Positions 1 through 9,400 of a stretch of 64,000 nucleotides of DNA are shown here, one piece after another. Position 1 is the first letter of the stretch. Each line of letters starts with the position of its first letter. The stretch is from positions 7,274,565 through 7,338,564 of the forward strand of contig JAKZAN010000001.1 of the NCBI GenBank assembly GCA_023053545.1, read 5' to 3'. The position numbers and the translations under genes are program-made. The notes beneath the pieces were generated by a model, which did no database searches, had not been told where the DNA came from, and saw only the letters and a program-made list of their open reading frames with translations. Source of the stretch: Lepidurus packardi (taxonomy: Eukaryota > Arthropoda > Branchiopoda > Notostraca > Triopsidae).

Positions 1-833
1 TTCTTTTAGAAAGGAAATATTATCTTTCAAATTAGATACTTTCACTTCGTAGCCAAACATATGTTTAAAAAATATAATAACGTGTGCCGGTATGCTCCCG
101 GAATAATGGTAAGTAAGGTTGAATAACAGCATGGCCAAAAGTTAATCGACGTATAAAAATGAAGTTAATGACTTTCTCAAATAAACAAGCAAAAAAATCA
201 TTGAACGCTTTCACGTTTATAAAGCGCTTATTTTTTTATTTCTAAAGATCGAAAAGAGTCTAAAAACACTTTGACGAGGACCTAAATTAGACGATGCATT
301 TTCGAGTAAATTTTACTTCTCTAGCAATTATTTGACCTAAAATGGGGGGAGGGAATGTGATCATAAAGCCCTATTTTATGGCACGAAAACGTTTTGCACA
401 AACAAGTAACGGATGTATTTAACTTTCATAAGCGGTTAAATTCGCCACTTCTGAAATCAACAATATACTGCTGTTCTTCGATAAACTTGCCGCACACTTT
501 CAACCCTTCTCTACAGACTTCTTTTTTATCGACTATATCTCTACTCTCCTCCAAAAGAACTCCCACTCTCCCTCTCTCCCACACCCTCCAAAAAACATCA
601 CAAAAGGGGGAACAGAAAAAGTAGAACTATTAAACTGAAAACGTGACGTATCCCCTGACCCCCGTACACATAACAGCCCGATTGTATCAACTTCAAGATT
701 CCGTAATTTTTCGTTACGCATTTCATATTCCTCAGTTGGCGGTTCGTCGTTCGTGCGTCTTTGCTAAGAGGAAAGCGCAAATGTGTGCAGCCGCAAACGG
801 CACCTTAGTTCTGTTGCGACCCAAGTAGAGCCT
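1..833. other. Intergenic, nothing recognised
   Basis: This AT-rich stretch holds only short open frames on both strands, with no recognisable domain, RNA gene or repeat structure. It lies downstream (3') of the minus-strand envelope gene. Confidence 0.5.
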
Positions 834-878
834 CTACCCGAGTTCGAACTCGGGTAACCCAAGTTCGAACTCGGGTAG
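834..878. repeat. Palindromic GTTCGAAC repeat
   Basis: Two back-to-back copies of the self-complementary core GAGTTCGAACT(C/T) sit inside a nearly perfect inverted repeat that begins CTACCCGAG and ends CTCGGGTAG. The same core recurs at about 3220-3270, 3425-3475, 4565-4614 and 12059-12112, so this is a dispersed local family. Here it lies about 0.5 kb beyond the stop codon of the envelope gene, so copies lie on both sides of that gene. Confidence 0.75.
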
Positions 879-1365
879 CAATATTTGACACTAAAGTTCT
901 CCACACCTACACAGTTTTTGCAAGTGAAATTAACAATACAGTTTATTGCTTTAGTTATCTTTAATTTGGCATTATTACCTTGGCAGTAGTTTCACAACTT
1001 ATTTAAATATTTATCTTCGAAGTTTACATGACAAGTTTTGTTTACAGTGGAGTGTAGACTACTTTACTTGGAGGCGTTGCATGTAGAAGGGGCTACTTAG
1101 AATTGCAGTTTACGCCACTTGTGTCGACTTTCATCACTAAAGAGTAGAGTTGTGCTTGTCACTCCTCAATTTATATGTATCATTATTTTTATTATTGTTT
1201 TTGGGGTACAGTACTTGAAAAGTTTGTTGGTAACTAATGTTCACTCATATAATAACAGTAGCTCAAACGTATAGCATGCAGAAGTTGGATATCCAGGTAT
1301 GGTTATTATAATAATAATATTGAATTACATTTACAAGATGGAATTTATAATTCACTATACCCTAC
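879..1365. other. Non-coding stretch 3' of the envelope gene
   Basis: AT-rich sequence with no recognisable coding or repeat content. It would be the 3' untranslated or flanking region of the envelope gene. Confidence 0.4.
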
Positions 1366-2982
1366 TTATTTATCATCAACATCAAGTAAGGTTTGCCAGA
1401 GACGAAGTAGTTCAATTTGTTTTCTTGTCAGCCATCTAAGCCTCAAAAACATATAGATGATGGCAGGGAGGGCAAATACTGTGGGGGCAGTAATCACAAC
1501 AGCCCAACAGTATAGTAAAAGTTGGGTCAAGAAGCTTTGGGTCAGACAGACATACGAAATTTCGTCACTCAGATTATTAAAAATAGGTTTTGAATCTTGA
1601 ACTGCTTTTTCGAACAACTTGTATCTGATTTCCCAATTTGGGTCTAATGTACTTTTTTTCTGTAGGTCTTCCAAAATGTCTTTGGTAATTTGCGTTAATC
1701 CTTGATGATTTGGTTTTGGGAGTTGCACAACAGGATATGGTAAGTTAAAATCTAAATCGGAAAAGATATTTTTTACGTCTATAGTGCTGGTGTGGATTGT
1801 ATAATTATTAAGTTTTTCCAAGTTTGCCGGAAAGGTCCACCACCCGGAGTGAGCTGAGCAGCCATCCGGTAGTTCTAAGATGCCCACATCATTTAGCTGG
1901 ACACTGGAACTCTTGCTGTAGGCTTCTGGACGTCGTTCTTCTGGGCAAGATATTGTAAGTTGCATTGGTTGAGGTATTGAATAGATCCATTTGTTTTTCC
2001 CAAGGTAATGACACCATGGCCTGCCGTCTATTCGGACTGTCTTTTTGCACAATTCCGCAATCAAGACAGTATCATTAAAGAACGCAGCATACAAGCAAGA
2101 GCGCCCATGGATGCCACGCGTGAGGGCTTTACTGGTGGAGCAAATCTTCGCTGATCCTGTTGTACAAGTTTCTGCCAATTCTGAGGAAGTAAATTCAACA
2201 TACGACTGTCTGTCGCTTGTTAAGCCGAGATAATCGTATTGTGTCTCATAGACAACTGAGAAATTCCCTCCAGGTAAAAAAGTCGGTAGAGCTATTAGTT
2301 GATAAAGATCAAGTGTAGTACTTAAATCTTGTAGTGGTATGTCCACGAAGATTTTCAGTGTGCCTTGGAGTGTTGCTGCTGAACGCACCCGGAATTCCTG
2401 ATAATGGGTCCACATGTTCCCTGGTTCTGCCGCCTTTGTTACGACCCAGTTGCGGGATAGGTAGCGGCTTACTTCTTGAAGAATTTGCCATAGCTCTGTT
2501 GGAGGAATTATGTTTGGTGAAAGTCGTCCTGACGCTATTGTTGACAAGCCCGTGTTCATGTTATTAACGTTTTGGTGTAACCAAAGTATAATGGTACCAA
2601 GGGTATGATAAGCGTTGTCCAATTTTCGAGCAAAATTCCACGTAAACGCATAAAAATCTCCAAATTCTGCAATCACAGCTTCGAGGTCTTCAACACTACT
2701 GGCAAGGCTACTCACTGCTTTCGTAATTTTTGAAATAGCGTCCACATTTTTCCGGACCTGCAGGTACGTGCCGTTTAGTAATGTAGCCTGTTGTTCTTCT
2801 AAATGATACAGCATTCTATTGTCCTTTGTTATCCTGCTGAATTTTCGGTTAATGTCTTCTAGATCTTTGCTGCTAAGGGTGCCAAAAAGCCAGCGCAAGA
2901 CTTCACCTCCACCGTTAAGGATTCCCCGTTTTTGCCTCGGAATTAAGTTGGGGGTTGAATCTTCGTATGAAATGGCCTTCAT
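1366..2982 (-). CDS. F-like envelope (class I fusion protein), N-terminally truncated
   Basis: The 538-residue frame is uninterrupted. Near residues 17-21 it carries a furin-type cleavage motif (RQKRG), followed at once by a glycine-rich hydrophobic stretch (ILNGGGEVLRWLFGTL) like the fusion peptide of baculovirus F and errantivirus Env proteins. The middle part is rich in heptad-like residues and paired cysteines. A hydrophobic membrane segment of about 25-30 residues (LLYCWAVVITAPTVFALP, around 483-512) is followed by a 26-residue basic cytoplasmic tail. Known family members carry a further F2/SU part before the cleavage site. Here an in-frame stop lies four codons upstream of the first ATG, so that part is absent or in another frame. 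No gag-pol or LTR lies in the same orientation. It could be a decayed errantivirus remnant or a captured envelope gene; the intact frame favours recent origin or selection. Function is not inferred. Confidence 0.75.
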   Translation of the reverse strand: MKAISYEDSTPNLIPRQKRGILNGGGEVLRWLFGTLSSKDLEDINRKFSRITKDNRMLYHLEEQQATLLNGTYLQVRKNVDAISKITKAVSSLASSVEDLEAVIAEFGDFYAFTWNFARKLDNAYHTLGTIILWLHQNVNNMNTGLSTIASGRLSPNIIPPTELWQILQEVSRYLSRNWVVTKAAEPGNMWTHYQEFRVRSAATLQGTLKIFVDIPLQDLSTTLDLYQLIALPTFLPGGNFSVVYETQYDYLGLTSDRQSYVEFTSSELAETCTTGSAKICSTSKALTRGIHGRSCLYAAFFNDTVLIAELCKKTVRIDGRPWCHYLGKNKWIYSIPQPMQLTISCPEERRPEAYSKSSSVQLNDVGILELPDGCSAHSGWWTFPANLEKLNNYTIHTSTIDVKNIFSDLDFNLPYPVVQLPKPNHQGLTQITKDILEDLQKKSTLDPNWEIRYKLFEKAVQDSKPIFNNLSDEISYVCLTQSFLTQLLLYCWAVVITAPTVFALPAIIYMFLRLRWLTRKQIELLRLWQTLLDVDDK

Positions 2983-3274
2983 TAGTGTCTGTTAGGTATC
3001 TCAATGTTAGGTGTCTCAAGGTACTGTTAATGGCGTCCAGTTCAATTTTGATTTGTCTATTTTCGTCGTTTCGTTTTGTTTGCATTTCTTTGATGAATTT
3101 TAGCATTGCGGTGTCGAGTTTCGCTATGCTACGTTGGCGACTGTCTGTGAAGGTCAGATGTTTGATTTGCGTTCTGTTGTTTTGCGCAGAGAAAGGGCTT
3201 TTTCTACACAATACCGAACTTAGGCTCCCCAAGTTCGAACTCGGGTAACCCGAGTTCGAACTCGGGGAGCCCAA
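2915..3274 (-). pseudogene. Possible out-of-frame F2 remnant upstream of Env
   Basis: This 119-codon frame overlaps the start of the envelope ORF in a different frame. Its first third is translated palindromic repeat (serine-rich, not protein-like). The segment from about residue 45 to 95 is helical in composition (for example MLKFIKEMQTKRNDENR) and lies exactly where the subunit before the furin site would be. I read it as a possible remnant of the F2 end, separated by a frameshift from the fusion subunit. It may equally be chance coding. Confidence 0.25.
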
Positions 3275-3990
3275 GTTCAGTATTGCGTAGAGAAAGGACT
3301 ATTCACAGCTAGTTCACGACAAAAAGAGAAACCACTTAATTTATTACATCAACTGGTTTAGTGTGCTATTAAATCTTATAAAAACTCTCTCAAAATAGGA
3401 CGCTTATGGGGATTTCTTGAACTTGGGCTCCCCGAGTTCGAACTCGGGTTACCCGAGTTCGAACTTGGGGAGCCCAAGTTCAGTATTGCGTAGAGAAAGG
3501 ACTATTCACAGCTAGTTCACGACAAAAAGAGAAACCACTTAATTTATTACATCAACAAGCTTATTATTTTATACAATTTTACGAAAGGTCTCTCAAACTT
3601 TTTAAAATCATAAGCAAGATTTTTATTCAATCAAATTTTACAATATTGTCTCAATTCTTGAACAATATAGGGCTATTACCGATAAGAGTTCTAACTTTTG
3701 GGAACCCGAGTTCGGTATTGTGTAGAAAAAGCCCCTTCTCATAGCATGTTCACAGAACAAAGATAAACCACTTAATTTATTACATCAACAGGTTAAGTGT
3801 GCTATTAAATCTTATAAAAACTCTCTCAAAACATGACGCTTATGGGGAATTCTTGAGCTATATGTTTACCCAATAGTTCGAACTTATGCTGGGTAGCTCA
3901 AGTTCAGTATTATGTAGAGAGAGCACTTTTTCCATCGCATTTTCAGAACAAAAAGAAACCAGTTAATTAATTTCATCAAGTTTATTATTC
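3188..3990. repeat. Degenerate tandem array of ~200-bp units with palindromic boxes
   Basis: A module starting AGCCCAAGTTCAGTATTGCG is repeated at about 3268 and 3471 (the first ~86 bp identical). More diverged copies start near 3709 and 3903. Units 1 and 3 share a further ~110 bp (GTGCTATTAAATCTTATAAA onward). Each unit is introduced by a palindrome built on GTTCGAAC. The first palindrome is part of a ~100-bp inverted repeat (3190-3297) whose outer arms are CTTTTTCTACACAATACCG and its near complement. The array sits directly upstream of the minus-strand envelope gene. Confidence 0.75.
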
Positions 3991-4564
3991 TATCATATGT
4001 ATCGATTTTATTTAATACGCGAATACAAAGAGACCGAGCAACGCGGTCTCCTTTTCTTAACAACAACAAAAAAGTTTATTAACACTTTATTCACTATTTT
4101 AACTGCATGAACAATACATGAAACGCAACGGTGTAATCACTAAGAAAGGGTTACATTCACAAGTACAAACTTGAATAGAAAGTAGGAGATTTGACACAAC
4201 GAAGGTCTATGTTTGGATGTCGAATGAGAAGTTTTAAGCATCCTTCGTTTTCTATGAAATATATAAATACAAAATAGATTTAAAATGAATCTGTGTCTGT
4301 CTAAGTTAAGTAACTTCACATAAGTTCACTAAATCTTTTCCGTTAAAAGAGATACCATTTGTTTATATTTTTGTTCACGGGTTGAATAAAGAAAGAATAA
4401 CAATTTTAATAAGCTTTATACTGGAGAGAAAATACAATTAACAGCGACTCCAACGGATCATGTTTGCAAGTAGATAAAGTCACACCCAAAGCTACACCCT
4501 TCTTTTGGAAAATGCCGCGCCTCTGCAAAATGTGTCACGTCAAATATAAAGTTCATACTTTTAA
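3991..4564. other. Non-coding stretch, nothing recognised
   Basis: AT-rich sequence between the palindromic array and the retrotransposon insertion point. I see no gene, RNA or clear repeat. Confidence 0.4.
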
Positions 4565-4614
4565 GCATCGAACTTGGGCAGATGCCTCGCGTCCCAAGTT
4601 CAGTGTCTACCCAA
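4565..4614. repeat. Palindromic repeat, left half split by the retrotransposon
   Basis: Boxes of the CCCAAGTTCGAACTTGGG type occur here and continue at 12059-12112. Removing the retrotransposon rejoins CCCAAGTAC to GAACTTGGGC, restoring a member of the local palindromic family. The element therefore inserted within one of these repeats. Confidence 0.7.
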
Positions 4615-4618
4615 GTAC
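4615..4618. repeat. 5' target-site duplication (GTAC)
   Basis: GTAC immediately precedes the 5' LTR (starting TG) and recurs at 12059-12062 immediately after the 3' LTR (ending CA). A 4-bp duplication is within the usual range for Ty3/gypsy integrases. Confidence 0.75.
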
Positions 4619-4763
4619 TGTAGCGGTTCGCGAGTCGAACCGCTAGCGAACCTCCGAGCAAGTAGAGAGAGAGTTGGGAAAGAGGGTCGTAGAGCGGGCT
4701 CGGAAGAAGACAGACGCGAGGGGTGGAGGCGTGGTGCGTACCAGAATTGAACCCCACGCGACA
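4619..4763 (+). repeat. 5' LTR (145 bp)
   Basis: Starts TGTAGCGG and ends CACGCGACA, giving canonical TG...CA ends. It matches 10941-11084 plus the 12058 A with one substitution (GTTGGGAAAG against GTTGGGAGAG). The first 25 bases hold a perfect hairpin, AGCGGTTCG-CGAGT-CGAACCGCT. The LTR is unusually short. Confidence 0.9.
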
Positions 4764-4767
4764 TTTG

Positions 4768-5050
4768 TAGCCTTTTCCAGCGACGGTTCAATTGTGCTGT
4801 GCCACGATTGTGTAAGGAACAAGCTGTTCCAGCGTTTTTGTGCGTGCTTTTTGTGCCGCGCAATCTTGTTCCAGCGACTGTGCCTTGGACTGTGCGTCCA
4901 GTTGTTCCAGCTGTTCCAGCGCTTTTGCTGGCACACAACAACAAATGTCTGAGAAACGCAAACATTGTGCCGCACAGTTCTGTTCCAGCGACGAACATGT
5001 AAACAATTGTGACGGCACAACGCACAATTGAACCGTCGCTGGAAAAGGCT
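4768..5050. mobile_element. Foldback/MITE-like insertion A in the retrotransposon leader
   Basis: Terminal inverted repeats of about 28 bp begin AGCCTTTTCCAGCGACGGTT at the left and are exactly complemented at 5023-5050. A less perfect extension reaches about 15 bp further inward. The interior repeats GTTCCAGCG several times. TTTG flanks both sides (about 4764-4767 and 5051-5054) and looks like the target duplication. It has no coding capacity. It separates the 5' LTR from the primer binding site, so it arrived after the retrotransposon. Confidence 0.75.
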
Positions 5051-5052
5051 TT

Positions 5053-5072
5053 TGGTGTCAGGAGTGGGATTC
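5053..5072 (+). promoter_or_regulatory. Primer binding site for tRNA-Leu
   Basis: TGGTGTCAGGAGTGGGATTC is complementary to a tRNA 3' end reading GAATCCCACTCCTGACACCA. That fits the T-arm, acceptor stem, discriminator A and CCA of animal tRNA-Leu (CAG/CAA type). With foldback A removed it would begin 2 bp after the 5' LTR, the normal position. Confidence 0.85.
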
Positions 5073-5224
5073 TGCAGCAATCCTGTGGTATTAATCAAAG
5101 TGTCATACGATTTCCAGTGACGGAGAGTGTTTGTGATTGGATTCCACGTTGGAAAGAACCTGATTTTGTGAAAAAAAAAAACACAGTATTTTGTGAAAAA
5201 TGACACGTAATTTGCGCATGAAAC

Positions 5225-5410
5225 GTCAAGTTTCAATGTTGCAGGATTTCATAGTTGCAGTGTTTCAGTGTTGCGAGTTTCACTGTTGAAGAATTTCAGT
5301 GTTGGCGAATTTCATAGTTGTGTCACTGCGGACCCAAGTGCATATCGCCGGTTACTTTCAGTGTTGACGAATTTCATAGTTGCGTCACCGGGTACTCAAG
5401 CGGATATCGC
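5225..5410 (+). repeat. Short degenerate repeats in the retrotransposon leader
   Basis: A motif like GAATTTCATAGTTG followed by GCGTCAC recurs irregularly (for example near 5310 and 5370), interspersed with TTTCAGTGTTG. It is untranslated leader before the preferred gag start at 5435. No function can be assigned. Confidence 0.5.
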
Positions 5411-5434
5411 AGAGTTATCCCCGGGCAAGTCAGA

Positions 5435-6472
5435 ATGGCCACCGAAGAGCTAATCAAAACGCTGTCGGCACTAACCCAAAGCTTGGTAGCCCAACAGTCG
5501 GCACTAACCCAAAGCGTGGCAACCCAACGGTCGGACCACGATCAACTGATCAAAAGCTTGGCAGCCCAACATTCCCGTAATACGAAGCCTATCTCTAAAA
5601 CAGCGTCTACCATACCAACCTACGATGGCGAAGGGGATGTACACGCCTGGCTGCGAAATTTCAAGTTGGCTTCAGAAACGGAAGGATGGGACGACACGCT
5701 TAAGCGTAGGATTGCCATTAGCAAAATCCAAGGATTGGCCCTATCGTGGCATGAAACAGACGGACAGACCCACACTCGGTGGACGGACTGGCGGTCAAAG
5801 CTGGAGAAGGTGTTCGAAAAGAAAATGACGATGGAAGAGTGGTTGCCTTTAGTGAAGTCACGACGACAGGAGGCGGGAGAACCGGTGGTACATTATATCC
5901 TCAGGAAGGCCGCCCTTTGCAAGAGGTGCCCCCAAGGCATCAACGAGGAGGCCATAATCCCCTACCTGATCCGCGGACTCGCCCGTCCTGAACACGCTGC
6001 CGCACTGATGGTCTCCCCGGCGAAAAGCATCAGTGATTTCATCGATGCAGCCCAGCGACTAGAGGAAATTACTGGCATCCCCACACAAGAGCTCGTTAAC
6101 GTACCGGGCACACCCAGCGGCATTGGTCACGATGGAGAGTTGATCGCGGGGATCCGCACCTTGTTAGCCAGAGTCGGTCATTCAGCCATGCCTTCAGACC
6201 ACCCCAGGACCCCGCCCCGACCTGATTTTCCGCCAGATCCGAACGAAAGGAGAGGATGCTTCGAGTGCGGCAGAGTCGGACATTTGGCCAGAGACTGTCC
6301 AAATCGAAGGGCCTCCACGTGCTACAAATGTGGGGGAGGACACTTTAGCCGTAATTGCCCCAACTCCGACGGTTTTAACCATGGTAGCGGAAATCGTCCG
6401 GGTCAAGATGCCGCTTACCGTAATCGGTCGGAAAACCCACGGGCCGCCCCGGGAGGGCAGGGTCGGCCCTAA
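5435..6472 (+). CDS. gag: Gag polyprotein of the Ty3/gypsy element
   Basis: I chose the ATG at 5435 (MATEELIKTL, good ATGG context) over the frame-open ATG at 5318, because residues before it are translated leader repeats. The 345-residue product has a glutamine-rich N-terminal part and a Ty3/gypsy-type capsid region (DVHAWLRNFKLASETEGWDD, then RSKLEKVF and a YILRKAAL segment). Two nucleocapsid zinc knuckles follow at about residues 275-288 (CFECGRVGHLARDC, canonical CX2CX4HX4C) and 296-308 (CYKCGGGHFSRNC, one residue shorter before the histidine). The product assembles the particle and binds genomic RNA. Its last 48 nt overlap the pol frame. No stop or frameshift is seen. Confidence 0.92.
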   Translation: MATEELIKTLSALTQSLVAQQSALTQSVATQRSDHDQLIKSLAAQHSRNTKPISKTASTIPTYDGEGDVHAWLRNFKLASETEGWDDTLKRRIAISKIQGLALSWHETDGQTHTRWTDWRSKLEKVFEKKMTMEEWLPLVKSRRQEAGEPVVHYILRKAALCKRCPQGINEEAIIPYLIRGLARPEHAAALMVSPAKSISDFIDAAQRLEEITGIPTQELVNVPGTPSGIGHDGELIAGIRTLLARVGHSAMPSDHPRTPPRPDFPPDPNERRGCFECGRVGHLARDCPNRRASTCYKCGGGHFSRNCPNSDGFNHGSGNRPGQDAAYRNRSENPRAAPGGQGRP

Positions 6473-9400
6473 CTTCCGCAGAAGCCCCTTTCGTCGCAGT
6501 GGTTTCGACAACTTCTCTGGGTAGTCGACCAACCACTTTGCCGTTCATCTTCATCCATTTGGGCGGATGTATCGACGGAGTACCAGCAGTAGTGGATTCG
6601 GGTGGCGCACGATCGTTAGTACGAGAAGACATGATAAGCGGAATTCGTGACCAAATCGAACCATATTTAGGTCCGAATATTTGTGGAGCGGCCAAGGAAG
6701 ATTTGCCGGTTATGGGAACACTTGAACTCCGAGTTGTGTGGAAGGCCGGAGGAGTAGACACGGTCAACCGATTTATCGTGGTCCGGCACTGCCCATTCCC
6801 CGTTATACTCGGCGTAGACTGGATGGGGCGGAATGACGTTGGCGCCATGGTACTGGGTAGAAGCACTATTGCCGTCCCGCGCGTGAGTCAACGGCTTCAC
6901 ATACCGAAGACAGAATCGTGGGTTTTGGAACAAATCGAGGACCAAAGTGTCGAGCTATCGACGGATTTAACAAATAATTCCACGGCATTCGGAGGTACTG
7001 GGACGGTCGCCGAACCAGTAGGACCAGTCAGCCAACAGGAAGAACTACCTACAATCCCCACAGTTCTTCCAGATATTTCTGTGGAACTGAACACCGAAGA
7101 ATCGTGGGTTTTGAAACAAATCGAGGACCAAAGTATTGTGGCGGTCGCCGAACCAGTAGGACCAGTCAGTCAACAGGAAGAGCTGCCTACAATCCCCACA
7201 GTACTTCCAGATATTTCTGTGGAACCCAACCCCGAAGAATCGTGTTGGTCCCCTCCCGGCTTCGACCCAGTCACGGAGAGCTTAGGCATCTGTACTATCT
7301 GCGGTACCACGTCCCTACCCGCCTCTACCATGGTTTTCGTTCGAGTTCACGCCCCTCGAGGTTCTCCGGAGACGGTGGTCGTTCCGTTAGTCCGTCACGC
7401 TCGATCTAGAAGAGAGTGGGTGATTCCCGAGAGCATACTCGCCGTGCAGGAAGGCTTCATAGATATTCCAGTGGTCAATTTAAGTTCGTCGCCAATTCAA
7501 TTCCGAAGCGATCAACGCCTATGCAGAGTAACGAAGCCAGGGATGCCAGTAGCCGAAGTTAAGGAGACGAATGGATCACCCGATGTAATCCTAAGCGTGT
7601 CCGAAGGAAATGCCGCCTCCAAGTCGCCGTTGCAACTGGATATCAACCCTGAACTCCCACCCAGAGAATCCGAAGCCGTACGACAACTTGTTCAGAAGTA
7701 CCAACATTGCTTTCAAGAATCTGAGGGCAGCTTGGGCCATACGGATATTGTCAGACACCGGATCGAGACTTCTGACGCCCCGCCCCTTTCCTGCCTCCCT
7801 CGAAGATTGTCGCCGGGAGAAAGAGAAGTAATAGCCGGACAAGTATCCGACATGTTGGAAAAGGGAATAATTACCTCATCAGAAAGTCCTTGGTCGTCTC
7901 CAGTCGTGCTGGTACGGAAGAAGAATGGAGAGCTGCGATTCTGCGTGGATTACCGACGTCTTAATGCGGCCACAAAAAGAGACGTATACCCCCTGCCGAG
8001 GATTGATGACGTTTTGGATCGGATTGGAAACGCAAAATACTTCACTTCCCTAGACTTGGCTAGCGGTTACTGGCAAGTAGCAGTGGATCCTGAATATCAA
8101 GAAAAGACAGCTTTCGTGACTCCAGATGGTCTCTATGAATTCAAGAGGATGCCATTCGGTTTAAGCAACGCGCCTGCCACCTTCCAGCGACTCATGGACA
8201 GAGTCTTAGTTGGCTTAAAATGGCATCAGTGTCTGGTCTACCTGGATGACGTATTGGTTTATGGAACAACATTTGAAGAACACCAGAGTCGATTGCAGAC
8301 TGTACTAGGGGCGATTTCCCGGGCTGGACTTACCTTGAAAACCCAGAAGTGTGCGTTCGCCTACGAGGAGATTAAGTTCCTGGGCCATGTCCTCAATCAC
8401 CAAGGAATCCGGCCTGACCCAGATAAAGTTCGTGCCGTCACGGAATTTCCAGTACCCCAGAATGTTCGTCAAGTACGAAGCTTCCTCGGCCTCAGCAGCT
8501 ATTACCGAAGATTCGTTCCCCGCTTCGCAGCCGTCTCGAAACCACTCACGGAACTTCTACGAAAGCGCCAAGTATGGAAGTGGGACATTAAGCAACAGGC
8601 TGCTTTTGACGGACTTCGCCAGTTACTAACAACCCCACCCGTGCTCGCTTCCCTTCGGACTGGATGGGATTTAGATGTCCATACAGATGCGTCAGGAGAT
8701 GGATTGGGAGCTGTCTTGATTCAGCGGAACGGGGAGTGCGAAGAAACGATTGCCTACCTAAGCCGGAGATTGACCCCCAGTGAAGAAAGCCACCACAGTA
8801 ACGAGTTGGAGTGCTTGGCGGTTGTTTGGGCAGTTGAAAAGCTTCGGTCGTATGTTTTTGGCCGTCCATTCCGGGTTATTACCGATAATTCGTCCGTCAC
8901 TTGGCTCTACTCAAAGCAAGTCCTTCCAACCAAGTTCAGCCGCTGGATAATGGCCCTACAAGAGTACGAGATTACGTTTAAACACCGCAGTGGTAGGGCA
9001 AATGTCATCGCTGACGCCCTATCCCGTGCTCCGGTAGGAACAGCCGAAGACACGACAGTCCCAGCGGAGCTTACAGTTTGCTCCATCAGCACAAAATTTC
9101 CAAGGACCACCCTGGTTTTGATGCAACGGGCCGATGCTAAACTAGCACCCATACTTCAGAAGCTGGACGAGTTCGGAGGCGGTGACGGTATTGGTAACTG
9201 CGAAGCCAACGTTTGTATTCGAGACTCGAGTACTGCATCTAAGCGGGAACAAAAACGCTTACATGAGGAATTTGTCATTCGGCATGGAGTTCTGTACAGG
9301 CGTGGAGGCCCTAATGGAAGACCGTCACTCATTGCTATCCCGGCGCCAATGAAGCGGACTATCTTAGAAGAGTGTCACTCGGGCTCTACGGGCGGACATC

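Noticed and set aside
4735..4762. tRNA gene or primer site suggested by GGTTCAATTCTGG (reverse strand) in the LTR
   Set aside because: The T-arm does not pair properly and no D-arm or anticodon arm is present; the true primer site is the tRNA-Leu match at 5053-5072.
4643..5236. Minus-strand frames of 141 and 197 codons across the 5' LTR and foldback A
   Set aside because: They read through LTR and inverted-repeat sequence with no domain; the same LTR frame recurs at the 3' LTR.
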